In this document: in pieces, positions 19,324 through 27,927 of the stretch
Numbering within the stretch: position 1 is the first letter of the stretch
Layout: each line of letters starts with the position of its first letter
Origin: Cymbomonas tetramitiformis
Taxonomy: Eukaryota > Chlorophyta > Pyramimonadophyceae > Pyramimonadales > Pyramimonadaceae
Direction of reading: 5' to 3'
Assembly: GCA_001247695.2 (NCBI GenBank)
Contig: LGRX02035328.1
Location: forward strand, 1 to 36,491
DNA: 36,491 nt
Translations under genes and position numbers: made by a program
The notes under the pieces: generated by a model
What the model saw: only the letters and a program-made list of their open reading frames with translations
Database searches by the model: none
What the model was told of the DNA's origin: nothing

Positions 19324-19427
19324 TCCCATATAGTCTAGATGGTTAGGATACTCGGCTTTCAACCGACAGCGGAATCCGCTGACCACGATGTCCCCGAGAG
19401 ACCGGGGTTCGAGTCCCCGTGTGGGAA
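19324..19427 (+). tRNA. tRNA-Glu(UUC) with intron, unit 2
   Basis: Same sequence as the unit 1 gene, with the 31-nt intron after A37; all arms intact. Confidence 0.93.
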
Positions 19428-19439
19428 TACTATTTCCTT

Positions 19440-19512
19440 GCCCGCGTAGCTCAGTCGGTAGAGCGCCAGACTCTTAATCTGGTGGTCATGGGTTCGAGCC
19501 CCATCGTGGGTG
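19440..19512 (+). tRNA. tRNA-Lys(CUU), unit 2
   Basis: Identical to the unit 1 gene, 12 nt after tRNA-Glu. Confidence 0.95.
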
Positions 19513-19588
19513 ATATATCGACTTTTACTGATAACACTTTAGTCTCGACCTACATCTCGACACTGTCAAGGCGATTAAGGTTGAATTG

Positions 19589-19668
19589 ATCTGTAGATAG
19601 CGGGTTCGAGTCCCGCCGTGGTTTCAATTTCGACCGCGTGGCCTAATGGACAAGGCGACAGACTTCTA
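19589..19668 (+). tRNA. Circularly permuted tRNA-Arg(UCU), unit 2 (A48 variant)
   Basis: Same arrangement as in unit 1, with the intervening 7 nt at 19625-19631. The variable loop reads AGATA rather than AGATT, a change at position 48 seen only in the short-type units 2 and 5. No stem is affected. Confidence 0.88.
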
Positions 19669-19961
19669 AAAACGGCATGCAGGATTGAGTCAGCCCCACT
19701 GCTACACGTAACCGAATATGGGTCGCATGTACTATACATAGACGCATAGCAACCATGACTCTCTTTCGCAAATAGTCATAAGCTAGTTTAAGCTTACGCG
19801 GGCGAAGTGCCGTATGGCCCTCTGATGGTGATCAGAATCAGATCTCAAAGTTTCAGGGGATGAAGTGGCACTCATTTAACATCTTCACCAGTAAAGACGG
19901 CGACCACGGCAGCTTTCATCGTCGGTCAGGGTGCAGAAGGGGAGGACGGGGAGCAGAAAAC

Positions 19962-20021
19962 CTTTAGCTTTTCAACCAAAGAGAAGAGGTCAATAGCCGA
20001 AGAGACATCTTGTTCGCTCAT
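19962..20021 (-). pseudogene. Orphan HDDC2 exon-1 copy with intact ATG, unit 3
   Basis: 60 nt from ATG to the donor AAG|gttttc, the same 20 codons as the real exon at 16672-16613, but with no downstream HDDC2 exons on its side. Transcription from its copied upstream region would run leftward through unit 2 antisense to its tRNA genes. Confidence 0.8.
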
Positions 20022-20513
20022 CCGTCAGGTGTGGTACAAGCGACGGTAAACCGGTGAGCCTTTCTATTAAGAGATCACACACACCGCAATTCAGCTGATG
20101 CGCGTGTGCCTTTCGCTTGAACAGCTCCCGGTAGTGTGCGTGGCAAACTTGAGAGATTTCGTGGTAGCGATGTTGGCTACGATTTCTTGGAACGCGTAGT
20201 TCCGGTCAGGCGAGCAAGAAGTCTCGGCGTCCTACCTTCGTCAACTCCAAGGGAAAAGCATACGCAAAACAACCGAGCGTTGGACCTCCGCACGCTCCAA
20301 TCGCGTGCCCTACGCTAGGGCTCGCTCTACAGTGACACGAGGCGAGGTGCCTCCCTTGTTGTGACAATGACACCCGAAGGTGAACCTCCGCTCGTATAAA
20401 GTCTCGTAATGGGATGGAGTCATGTGATGTAGTCTCGTGCACACCTTTATCGGGCTCCCTATCTCGATTCTCGTATGTAAGTGGTTACATCTACGCGGAA
20501 TTACCATCAAATA

Positions 20514-20617
20514 TCCCATATAGTCTAGATGGTTAGGATACTCGGCTTTCAACCGACAGCGGAATCCGCTGACCACGATGTCCCCGAGAGACCGGGGTTC
20601 GAGTCCCCGTGTGGGAA
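20514..20617 (+). tRNA. tRNA-Glu(UUC) with intron, unit 3
   Basis: Same as unit 1; intron and all arms preserved. Confidence 0.93.
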
Positions 20618-20629
20618 TACTATTTCCTT

Positions 20630-20702
20630 GCCCGCGTAGCTCAGTCGGTAGAGCGCCAGACTCTTAATCTGGTGGTCATGGGTTCGAGCCCCATCGTGGG
20701 TG
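20630..20702 (+). tRNA. tRNA-Lys(CUU), unit 3
   Basis: Identical to the unit 1 gene, 12 nt after tRNA-Glu. Confidence 0.95.
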
Positions 20703-20778
20703 ATATATCGACTTTTACTGATAACACTTTAGTCTCGACCTACATCTCGACACTGTCAAGGCGATTAAGGTTGAATTG

Positions 20779-20858
20779 ATCTGTAGATTGCGGGTTCGAG
20801 TCCCGCCGTGGTTTCAATTTCGACCGCGTGGCCTAATGGACAAGGCGACAGACTTCTA
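20779..20858 (+). tRNA. Circularly permuted tRNA-Arg(UCU), unit 3
   Basis: Identical halves and 7-nt intervening sequence to unit 1 (AGATT variable loop). Confidence 0.88.
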
Positions 20859-21151
20859 AAAACGGCATGCAGGATTGAGTCAGCCCCACTGCTACACGTA
20901 ACCGAATATGGGTCGCATGTACTATACATAGACGCATAGCAACCATGACTCTCTTTCGCAAATAGTCATAAGCTAGTTTAAGCTTACGCGGGCGAAGTGC
21001 CGTATGGCCCTCTGATGGTGATCAGAATCAGATCTCAAAGTTTCAGGGGATGAAGTGGCACTCATTTAACATCTTCACCAGTAAAGACGGCGACCACGGC
21101 AGCTTTCATCGTCGGTCAGGGTGCAGAAGGGGAGGACGGGGAGCAGAAAAC

Positions 21152-21211
21152 CTTTAGCTTTTCAACCAAAGAGAAGAGGTCAATAGCCGAAGAGACATCT
21201 TGTTCGCTCAT
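21152..21211 (-). pseudogene. Orphan HDDC2 exon-1 copy with intact ATG, unit 4
   Basis: Same 60-nt exon copy as in unit 3, start codon and splice donor preserved. Confidence 0.8.
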
Positions 21212-21703
21212 CCGTCAGGTGTGGTACAAGCGACGGTAAACCGGTGAGCCTTTCTATTAAGAGATCACACACACCGCAATTCAGCTGATGCGCGTGTGCC
21301 TTTCGCTTGAACAGCTCCCGGTAGTGTGCGTGGCAAACTTGAGAGATTTCGTGGTAGCGATGTTGGCTACGATTTCTTGGAACGCGTAGTTCCGGTCAGG
21401 CGAGCAAGAAGTCTCGGCGTCCTACCTTCGTCAACTCCAAGGGAAAAGCATACGCAAAACAACCGAGCGTTGGACCTCCGCACGCTCCAATCGCGTGCCC
21501 TACGCTAGGGCTCGCTCTACAGTGACACGAGGCGAGGTGCCTCCCTTGTTGTGACAATGACACCCGAAGGTGAACCTCCGCTCGTATAAAGTCTCGTAAT
21601 GGGATGGAGTCATGTGATGTAGTCTCGTGCACACCTTTATCGGGCTCCCTATCTCGATTCTCGTATGTAAGTGGTTACATCTACGCGGAATTACCATCAA
21701 ATA

Positions 21704-21807
21704 TCCCATATAGTCTAGATGGTTAGGATACTCGGCTTTCAACCGACAGCGGAATCCGCTGACCACGATGTCCCCGAGAGACCGGGGTTCGAGTCCCCGT
21801 GTGGGAA
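21704..21807 (+). tRNA. tRNA-Glu(UUC) with intron, unit 4
   Basis: Same as unit 1; intron and all arms preserved. Confidence 0.93.
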
Positions 21808-21819
21808 TACTATTTCCTT

Positions 21820-21892
21820 GCCCGCGTAGCTCAGTCGGTAGAGCGCCAGACTCTTAATCTGGTGGTCATGGGTTCGAGCCCCATCGTGGGTG
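21820..21892 (+). tRNA. tRNA-Lys(CUU), unit 4
   Basis: Identical to the unit 1 gene. Confidence 0.95.
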
Positions 21893-21968
21893 ATATATCG
21901 ACTTTTACTGATAACACTTTAGTCTCGACCTACATCTCGACACTGTCAAGGCGATTAAGGTTGAATTG

Positions 21969-22048
21969 ATCTGTAGATTGCGGGTTCGAGTCCCGCCGTG
22001 GTTTCAATTTCGACCGCGTGGCCTAATGGACAAGGCGACAGACTTCTA
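21969..22048 (+). tRNA. Circularly permuted tRNA-Arg(UCU), unit 4
   Basis: Identical to unit 3. Confidence 0.88.
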
Positions 22049-22341
22049 AAAACGGCATGCAGGATTGAGTCAGCCCCACTGCTACACGTAACCGAATATG
22101 GGTCGCATGTACTATACATAGACGCATAGCAACCATGACTCTCTTTCGCAAATAGTCATAAGCTAGTTTAAGCTTACGCGGGCGAAGTGCCGTATGGCCC
22201 TCTGATGGTGATCAGAATCAGATCTCAAAGTTTCAGGGGATGAAGTGGCACTCATTTAACATCTTCACCAGTAAAGACGGCGACCACGGCAGCTTTCATC
22301 GTCGGTCAGGGTGCAGAAGGGGAGGACGGGGAGCAGAAAAC

Positions 22342-22392
22342 CTTTAGCTTTTCAACCAAAGAGAAGAGGTCAATAGCCGAAGAGACATCTTG
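22342..22392 (-). pseudogene. HDDC2 exon-1 copy without start codon, unit 5
   Basis: Same ATG-removing deletion as in unit 2; the donor side is kept. Confidence 0.78.
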
Positions 22393-22852
22393 GAGCCTTT
22401 CTATTAAGAGATCACACACACACCGCAATTCAGCTGATGCGCGTGTGCCTTTCGCTTGAACAGCTCCCGGTAGTGTGCGTGGCAAACTTGAGAGATTTCG
22501 TGGTAGCGATGTTGGCTACGATTTCTTGGAACGCGTAGTTCCGGTCAGGCGAGCAAGAAGTCTCGGCGTCCTACCTTCGTCAACTCCAAGGGAAAAGCAT
22601 ACGCAAAACAACCGAGCGTTGGACCTCCGCACGCTCCAATCGCGTGCCCTACGCTAGGGCTCGCTCTACAGTGACACGAGGCGAGGTGCCTCCCTTGTTG
22701 TGACAATGACACCCGAAGGTGAACCTCCGCTCGTATAAAGTCTCGTAATGGGATGGAGTCATGTGATGTAGTCTCGTGCACACCTTTATCGGGCTCCCTA
22801 TCTCGATTCTCGTATGTAAGTGGTTACATCTACGCGGAATTACCATCAAATA

Positions 22853-22956
22853 TCCCATATAGTCTAGATGGTTAGGATACTCGGCTTTCAACCGACAGCG
22901 GAATCCGCTGACCACGATGTCCCCGAGAGACCGGGGTTCGAGTCCCCGTGTGGGAA
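22853..22956 (+). tRNA. tRNA-Glu(UUC) with intron, unit 5
   Basis: Same as unit 1; intron and all arms preserved. Confidence 0.93.
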
Positions 22957-22968
22957 TACTATTTCCTT

Positions 22969-23041
22969 GCCCGCGTAGCTCAGTCGGTAGAGCGCCAGAC
23001 TCTTAATCTGGTGGTCATGGGTTCGAGCCCCATCGTGGGTG
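22969..23041 (+). tRNA. tRNA-Lys(CUU), unit 5
   Basis: Identical to the unit 1 gene. Confidence 0.95.
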
Positions 23042-23117
23042 ATATATCGACTTTTACTGATAACACTTTAGTCTCGACCTACATCTCGACACTGTCAAGG
23101 CGATTAAGGTTGAATTG

Positions 23118-23197
23118 ATCTGTAGATAGCGGGTTCGAGTCCCGCCGTGGTTTCAATTTCGACCGCGTGGCCTAATGGACAAGGCGACAGACTTCTA
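23118..23197 (+). tRNA. Circularly permuted tRNA-Arg(UCU), unit 5 (A48 variant)
   Basis: As in unit 2, with the AGATA variable loop. Confidence 0.88.
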
Positions 23198-23490
23198 AAA
23201 ACGGCATGCAGGATTGAGTCAGCCCCACTGCTACACGTAACCGAATATGGGTCGCATGTACTATACATAGACGCATAGCAACCATGACTCTCTTTCGCAA
23301 ATAGTCATAAGCTAGTTTAAGCTTACGCGGGCGAAGTGCCGTATGGCCCTCTGATGGTGATCAGAATCAGATCTCAAAGTTTCAGGGGATGAAGTGGCAC
23401 TCATTTAACATCTTCACCAGTAAAGACGGCGACCACGGCAGCTTTCATCGTCGGTCAGGGTGCAGAAGGGGAGGACGGGGAGCAGAAAAC

Positions 23491-23550
23491 CTTTAGCTTT
23501 TCAACCAAAGAGAAGAGGTCAATAGCCGAAGAGACATCTTGTTCGCTCAT
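23491..23550 (-). pseudogene. Orphan HDDC2 exon-1 copy with intact ATG, unit 6
   Basis: Same 60-nt exon copy, start codon and donor preserved. Confidence 0.8.
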
Positions 23551-24042
23551 CCGTCAGGTGTGGTACAAGCGACGGTAAACCGGTGAGCCTTTCTATTAAG
23601 AGATCACACACACCGCAATTCAGCTGATGCGCGTGTGCCTTTCGCTTGAACAGCTCCCGGTAGTGTGCGTGGCAAACTTGAGAGATTTCGTGGTAGCGAT
23701 GTTGGCTACGATTTCTTGGAACGCGTAGTTCCGGTCAGGCGAGCAAGAAGTCTCGGCGTCCTACCTTCGTCAACTCCAAGGGAAAAGCATACGCAAAACA
23801 ACCGAGCGTTGGACCTCCGCACGCTCCAATCGCGTGCCCTACGCTAGGGCTCGCTCTACAGTGACACGAGGCGAGGTGCCTCCCTTGTTGTGACAATGAC
23901 ACCCGAAGGTGAACCTCCGCTCGTATAAAGTCTCGTAATGGGATGGAGTCATGTGATGTAGTCTCGTGCACACCTTTATCGGGCTCCCTATCTCGATTCT
24001 CGTATGTAAGTGGTTACATCTACGCGGAATTACCATCAAATA

Positions 24043-24146
24043 TCCCATATAGTCTAGATGGTTAGGATACTCGGCTTTCAACCGACAGCGGAATCCGCTG
24101 ACCACGATGTCCCCGAGAGACCGGGGTTCGAGTCCCCGTGTGGGAA
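24043..24146 (+). tRNA. tRNA-Glu(UUC) with intron, unit 6
   Basis: Same as unit 1; intron and all arms preserved. Confidence 0.93.
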
Positions 24147-24158
24147 TACTATTTCCTT

Positions 24159-24231
24159 GCCCGCGTAGCTCAGTCGGTAGAGCGCCAGACTCTTAATCTG
24201 GTGGTCATGGGTTCGAGCCCCATCGTGGGTG
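24159..24231 (+). tRNA. tRNA-Lys(CUU), unit 6
   Basis: Identical to the unit 1 gene. Confidence 0.95.
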
Positions 24232-24307
24232 ATATATCGACTTTTACTGATAACACTTTAGTCTCGACCTACATCTCGACACTGTCAAGGCGATTAAGGT
24301 TGAATTG

Positions 24308-24387
24308 ATCTGTAGATTGCGGGTTCGAGTCCCGCCGTGGTTTCAATTTCGACCGCGTGGCCTAATGGACAAGGCGACAGACTTCTA
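24308..24387 (+). tRNA. Circularly permuted tRNA-Arg(UCU), unit 6
   Basis: Identical to unit 3; the last tRNA gene of the array. Confidence 0.88.
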
Positions 24388-24466
24388 AAAACGGCATGCA
24401 GGATTGAGTCAGCCCCACTGCTACACGTAACCGAATATGGGTCGCATGTACTATACATAGACGCAT

Positions 24467-24843
24467 AGCAACCATGACTCTCTTTCGCAAATAGTCATAA
24501 GCTAGTTTAAGCTTACGCGGGCGAAGTGCCGTATGGCCCTCTGATGGTGATCAGAATCAGATCTCAAAGTTTCAGGGGATGAAGTGGCACTCATTTAACA
24601 TCTTCACCAGTAAAGACGGCGACCACGGCAGCTTTCATCGTCGGTCAGGGTGCAGAAGGGGAGGACGGGGAGCAGAAAACCTTTAGCTTTTCAACCAAAG
24701 AGACGAGGTCAATAGCCGAAGAGACATCTTGTTCGCTCATCCGTCAGGTGTGGTACAAGCGACGGTAAACCGGTGAGCCTTTCTATTAAGAGATCACACA
24801 CACCGCAATTCAGCTGATGCGCGTGTGCCTTTCACTTGAACAG
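24467..24843. repeat. Array unit 7 (partial, no tRNA genes)
   Basis: Matches a long unit up to cttgaacag and then stops where the hairpin element begins. Two point differences from other units are visible (agagacgagg, ttcacttg). Confidence 0.92.
24681..24740 (-). pseudogene. Orphan HDDC2 exon-1 copy with intact ATG, unit 7
   Basis: Same exon copy with one substitution. Its upstream region is cut by the array end, so its promoter context differs from the other copies. Confidence 0.75.
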
Positions 24844-24844
24844 G

Positions 24845-24960
24845 TATTTTCTCTAAGTACTTTGAGACGTTTCATCAAAGTGACAAAAAAACCGTTCGAT
24901 TGCGAATCGAACGGTTTTTGGTCACTTTGGAAACACATCTGATAATACTTAGAGGAAATA
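24845..24960. mobile_element. 116-bp hairpin / MITE at the array's right edge
   Basis: A near-perfect inverted repeat: tattttctctaagta at the left, tacttagaggaaata at the right, and an inner arm caaagtgac...gtcactttg around a core aaccgttcgat/atcgaacggtt. TA at both ends would fit a Tc1/mariner-type TSD, but no empty site is visible to confirm it. Confidence 0.7.
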
Positions 24961-25646
24961 ACGTACAAGTCTTTTAAATATTAAGAACTTATTGTAAAAG
25001 TTTAGCAAATTAAACGCAACAAACAAATATCCGCAACCGTGGCGTGCATCCCTTGCAACTTTCGTAGAGCGAAAAATGACGAAGAACATCTTAAAGAAGC
25101 TTTCGGGTTGGGTGACGGCCCGTACCAGCCTCCACAAGACCCACGCGCGTTTCGGAGCGGTGCCAAGTGCATAAGGCACTTGTGAACATGAAGGAATACG
25201 GCGAAGAGGATCAAGTGGATGAATTCACACAGCCTTGCCGTTTTTACCCGATGCGTTCATCCCGTCCCGAAAGGCAAAGTGGGTTGCCAGAATATTGGGT
25301 GTGGTGCAACGAGATCGCAAGCATGCGACTCGTTTTCCGCGAGGCTGCGTTAGGAGTGAACACTTATTACAAGGGAATCCGGAATCATAACGGGCTTGTG
25401 GAAACATACAAGTCTTTTAACATCTGTAGCAAGTGCGTGCGGCTATGCCAAAAGCTATGTCGAGGTTTGGAGAAGCCCTCTTTACGCTCAGCACGCCAAG
25501 GACCTCAAAACTGTTTGACGGTCTCTTTCGAGTTGTTGTAATTGAAGCAATAGGCAATATGATGAACACAAGCTAGCAAAAGAACAAGTTGTAATACATT
25601 TAAATTAATACATGTTATTCGCTATTATTTGCATGTTTGCATGTTT
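24961..25646 (+). other. Region with one unassigned ORF (25167-25541)
   Basis: An open frame of 124 codons (25167-25541) contains YWVWCNEIASMRLVFREAAL and CSKCVRLCQKLCRG. It has no recognised domain, and whether it is expressed is unknown. Similar short segments acatacaagtcttttaa and acgtacaagtcttttaa occur at about 25404 and 24961. Nothing else is seen. Confidence 0.3.
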
Positions 25647-25853
25647 CTACGCGTACAAGCAAACTGTGCACATGAACATGCCCTCTGGAACTCGTGTGAT
25701 AGGAGGATTCGTACAATGTGACATGTGGTACCCCTTGTCACAACCATCGCACACTAGCATTTTGCTTGCATAGGTCGCCTTATTGCATATCTCGCACTTC
25801 AAGGAGTGCGAGACAGTTTGGGAGCTCATGACCTCGCGGTCAATTGCGTCCTC
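25647..25853 (-). CDS. PHD-finger terminal exon
   Basis: After the acceptor cttgttatag (exon from 25853) the frame reads EDAIDREVMSS and then a complete PHD finger C4HC3: CEIC, CDGC, H, C, and CTVC six residues before the stop, with the usual spacing (C-x2-C-x9-C-x2-C-x4-H-x2-C...C-x2-C). PHD fingers read histone tails and also occur at the ends of some retroelement proteins. The upstream exons are not identified with certainty. The frame can also start at its own ATG (25829), giving a free-standing 60-aa PHD protein. Confidence 0.6.
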   Translation of the reverse strand, partial: EDAIDREVMSSQTVSHSLKCEICNKATYASKMLVCDGCDKGYHMSHCTNPPITRVPEGMFMCTVCLYA

Positions 25854-27255
25854 CTATAACAAGACGGAGATTTCATGTTCATAGTCCACGTCATTCACAC
25901 CTGTCGTTGGCACGTATACGTGCTACCAAACACGTTTCTCAACGGCACGGATCATACAATTTGACTATAATCCCCTCTACGTGCCCGCTGCTTCTAACTG
26001 TCTACTGCCTTTCGAACATCCTCCACTAGTGTTTTCACAGTTCCCACGGTGCCTTCATCGAACTCTGCCAGCTTCACAAAAGTCCTCAAACAACACCGCG
26101 AAAATCTCCGAATTAAAGCGCAGCTAACTTACTCCATTTCTCCGCTTCCACTACCTTCGTCACCTCGCCGCAAGTCCTCCAAGTTTACGCCAGACGTCAC
26201 ATCAAGGGAAGCTATAGATGGCCGGTGGTGAAGCGGAAAATAGCCAGGAAACAAAAATCGCGAACAAGTAAATGTCACGAAGTTTTACCTGCCGATAGCA
26301 CAACAACACCTTAGTAATTCCAGGAGCACGTCGTGCTTCACGCCGTCGGTGCTCTTGACCGTTGCCACCATTCCCAGTCGTCGACCCCCAGTCTCCCGAG
26401 CACCAGCGTCGTCGTCGTCGTCCCAACAACCAAGGTAAAAATGCGTCACGTCGGCCACGTCCTCCAGATAGTCAAATGACGTATCAACGAAAATGAACAG
26501 TAAAACCCAGCTCAAACTCTAACTACAATGACCATCCCCAATAAATCAAGGGCCTGCTCAGCCTCCAAACGTCTCCAACCAGAATACTTTATCAACAACC
26601 AGACTACTAACAATTGAAAGCCCAATCGTGTCGCAAGTGCAAGGCTGCGTATAAATTTCTATTGTCACGCCCGGCGTGCCTCACTCCCTTCGATATACCG
26701 ACCCACCAGCTGCGATCTCAACAAACGCATCCAGGCGTATGCAACCACAGCAACTCGCGAGCTGGTGCCTCTTTCGAGCGCTTTCTCCTCAATACTCAGT
26801 GCCGCGTCGACCACCTCGAAATAGTGGCGCGAGAACACTGGCAAACAGTGCTATGTTTAAAAAATCATCAGTAAGTTTGATCGCTTATTCATATAACAAG
26901 ACGGAGATTTCATGTTCGCACTGCTAGAGTTGGTTGGCCGACTATGGGAGTCGGCAATGAAGCCAATGGGATCGACGCGGAGGTTTCCCTCAATTATTGA
27001 ATTCCCAAGCGCCATCAACCCGAGCATTGCCACAGTCGACTCGTGCGTCAAGGAAGCGAGCAGTAAGATGGCCCTGAAGAGCTGAAATATGAAATGGCTA
27101 TCTAAGCGAAATGTAGCATGGAATATGTGGTTTTCAACATTGAAACATTGCGTCATATATTCTCTTGAAGTAATCATAACTGCATCCGTCTATGATAGCG
27201 TTAGTTAGTATGCATATTTATATTGACATGCGTGCTAAAGTGCGATTAAATTTCC
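25854..27255 (-). other. Unassigned coding-like stretches, probably fragments of a multi-exon gene
   Basis: Two minus-strand frames have protein-like composition: 26515-26285 (VADVTHFYLGCW, DDDDD run, HDVLLELLRCC, ending at a good donor CAG|gtaaaa) and 27177-26857 (LFRAILLLASLTHESTVAML, NSIIEGNLRVDPIGFIAD). Phases do not join them simply to each other or to the PHD exon at 25853, so no model is given. Function not recognised. Confidence 0.3.
25855..25880. repeat. 26-bp repeat shared with 26892-26917
   Basis: tataacaagacggagatttc followed by atgttc occurs exactly at both places. At 25855 it forms the 3' end of the intron before the PHD exon; at 26892 the context is different. It may mark a duplicated intron end. 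Confidence 0.75.
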
Positions 27256-27582
27256 TTAGTAAAAAAATTCCCTTAGTGGCACAATGCAAGGAATTCGATA
27301 TAGGCATCCAATTTCGCATCTGATACGTGCTGCCCCATGGACCAAATTCATTGGCACCCGAAAGCCACAGAAGGTCGACTGCACGACGTACCCCCCCACA
27401 CTCGGGATTAACGGGTTCGTCACATACTTTAGGTCACTTATCCGGATTTTCGGGAGCTCGCTAATGGAGAACGAGCGCCCCAAAGCTTCACGGAGCCACC
27501 TAAGCACCTCCGTGACTGCTCTATCTGCGCGCTGAATCTGTCCCAAGGAAGGCGGTCCTACTCTACCCTCAGAGCTCCCCAA
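27256..27582 (-). CDS. Unassigned ORF (108 codons)
   Basis: Composition looks coding: EVLRWLREALGRSFSISELP, VTNPLIPSVGGYVVQSTFCG, FRVPMNLVHGAARIRCEIGC. No domain recognised. It could be an exon of the same disrupted gene as the stretches just to its left. Confidence 0.3.
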   Translation of the reverse strand: MGSSEGRVGPPSLGQIQRADRAVTEVLRWLREALGRSFSISELPKIRISDLKYVTNPLIPSVGGYVVQSTFCGFRVPMNLVHGAARIRCEIGCLYRIPCIVPLREFFY

Positions 27583-27927
27583 ACCATCGCCCCACCACCG
27601 AGCCTACGCTCAGAACGCGACCCTTGCTCCATGTTTGTCCCAAAGCCAAGAGAGAGAGAGAGAGTGTGTGTGTGTGTCACGTCAGCTGCGCTGAATGGGT
27701 GGGTTGTTTCGCACCAGATAGGTACTGAATGGGTGTCCATGCGTGCGTGTGTGTTGTTTATCCTCGGACCAATTCCTTTAGCACCAATTAGCCGCAGACA
27801 AACTGCTGCACTATGTACCCAGACCTTGGATCAAAGTGTATGTGTGTGTGTGTGTGCTTATCCTTGGACCGATTCCTTGTGTTTGTGTTTGGTTCAGCAT
27901 AGATGCACGTTTTGGCGGGGGCGACGA
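27583..27927. other. 3' flank of the JMJ21-like gene
   Basis: Microsatellites and the short phrase repeat described above; no gene seen. GC content rises from about here to the right end. Confidence 0.4.
27649..27677. repeat. (AG)n-(TG)n microsatellite
   Basis: An AG run passing directly into a TG run; a TG run of about 20 bp also occurs at 27837-27857. The two runs lie on either side of a partly repeated phrase (ttatcctcggaccaattcct / ttatccttggaccgattcct). Confidence 0.85.

Larger units (their letters stand above)
18594..19747. repeat. Array unit 2 (short type, 1154 bp)
   Basis: Compared with the 1190-bp units it lacks 43 bp covering the ATG of the HDDC2 exon copy. It has 2 extra bases in a CA run and 5 extra (tgtac) near 19118. 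It shares gtcgttacat with unit 1, where units 3-6 have gtggttacat. Confidence 0.92.
19748..20937. repeat. Array unit 3 (long type, 1190 bp)
   Basis: Full-length unit, nearly identical to units 4 and 6. Confidence 0.95.
20938..22127. repeat. Array unit 4 (long type, 1190 bp)
   Basis: Appears identical to unit 3 by eye over the whole length, implying very recent duplication or homogenisation. Confidence 0.95.
22128..23276. repeat. Array unit 5 (short type, 1149 bp)
   Basis: Carries the same 43-bp deletion and +2 CA change as unit 2 but not the tgtac insertion, and has gtggttacat as in units 3, 4 and 6. Confidence 0.93.
23277..24466. repeat. Array unit 6 (long type, 1190 bp)
   Basis: Last complete unit; nearly identical to units 3 and 4. 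Confidence 0.95.
16411..24843. repeat. Tandem array of tRNA-Glu/Lys/permuted-Arg units (6 full + 1 partial)
   Basis: Units start at agcaaccatgactctctttc: 16411, 18594, 19748, 20938, 22128, 23277 and 24467 (partial). Without its two inserted elements unit 1 is about 1.2 kb; the others are 1154, 1190, 1190, 1149 and 1190 bp. Units 2-6 are nearly identical and unit 1 is clearly more diverged. Each full unit has, left to right: part of HDDC2 intron 1, HDDC2 exon 1 (minus), its upstream region, tRNA-Glu, tRNA-Lys and permuted tRNA-Arg (plus). Short (S) and long (L) units are ordered S-L-L-S-L-L(partial), a higher-order repeat. Confidence 0.97.
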
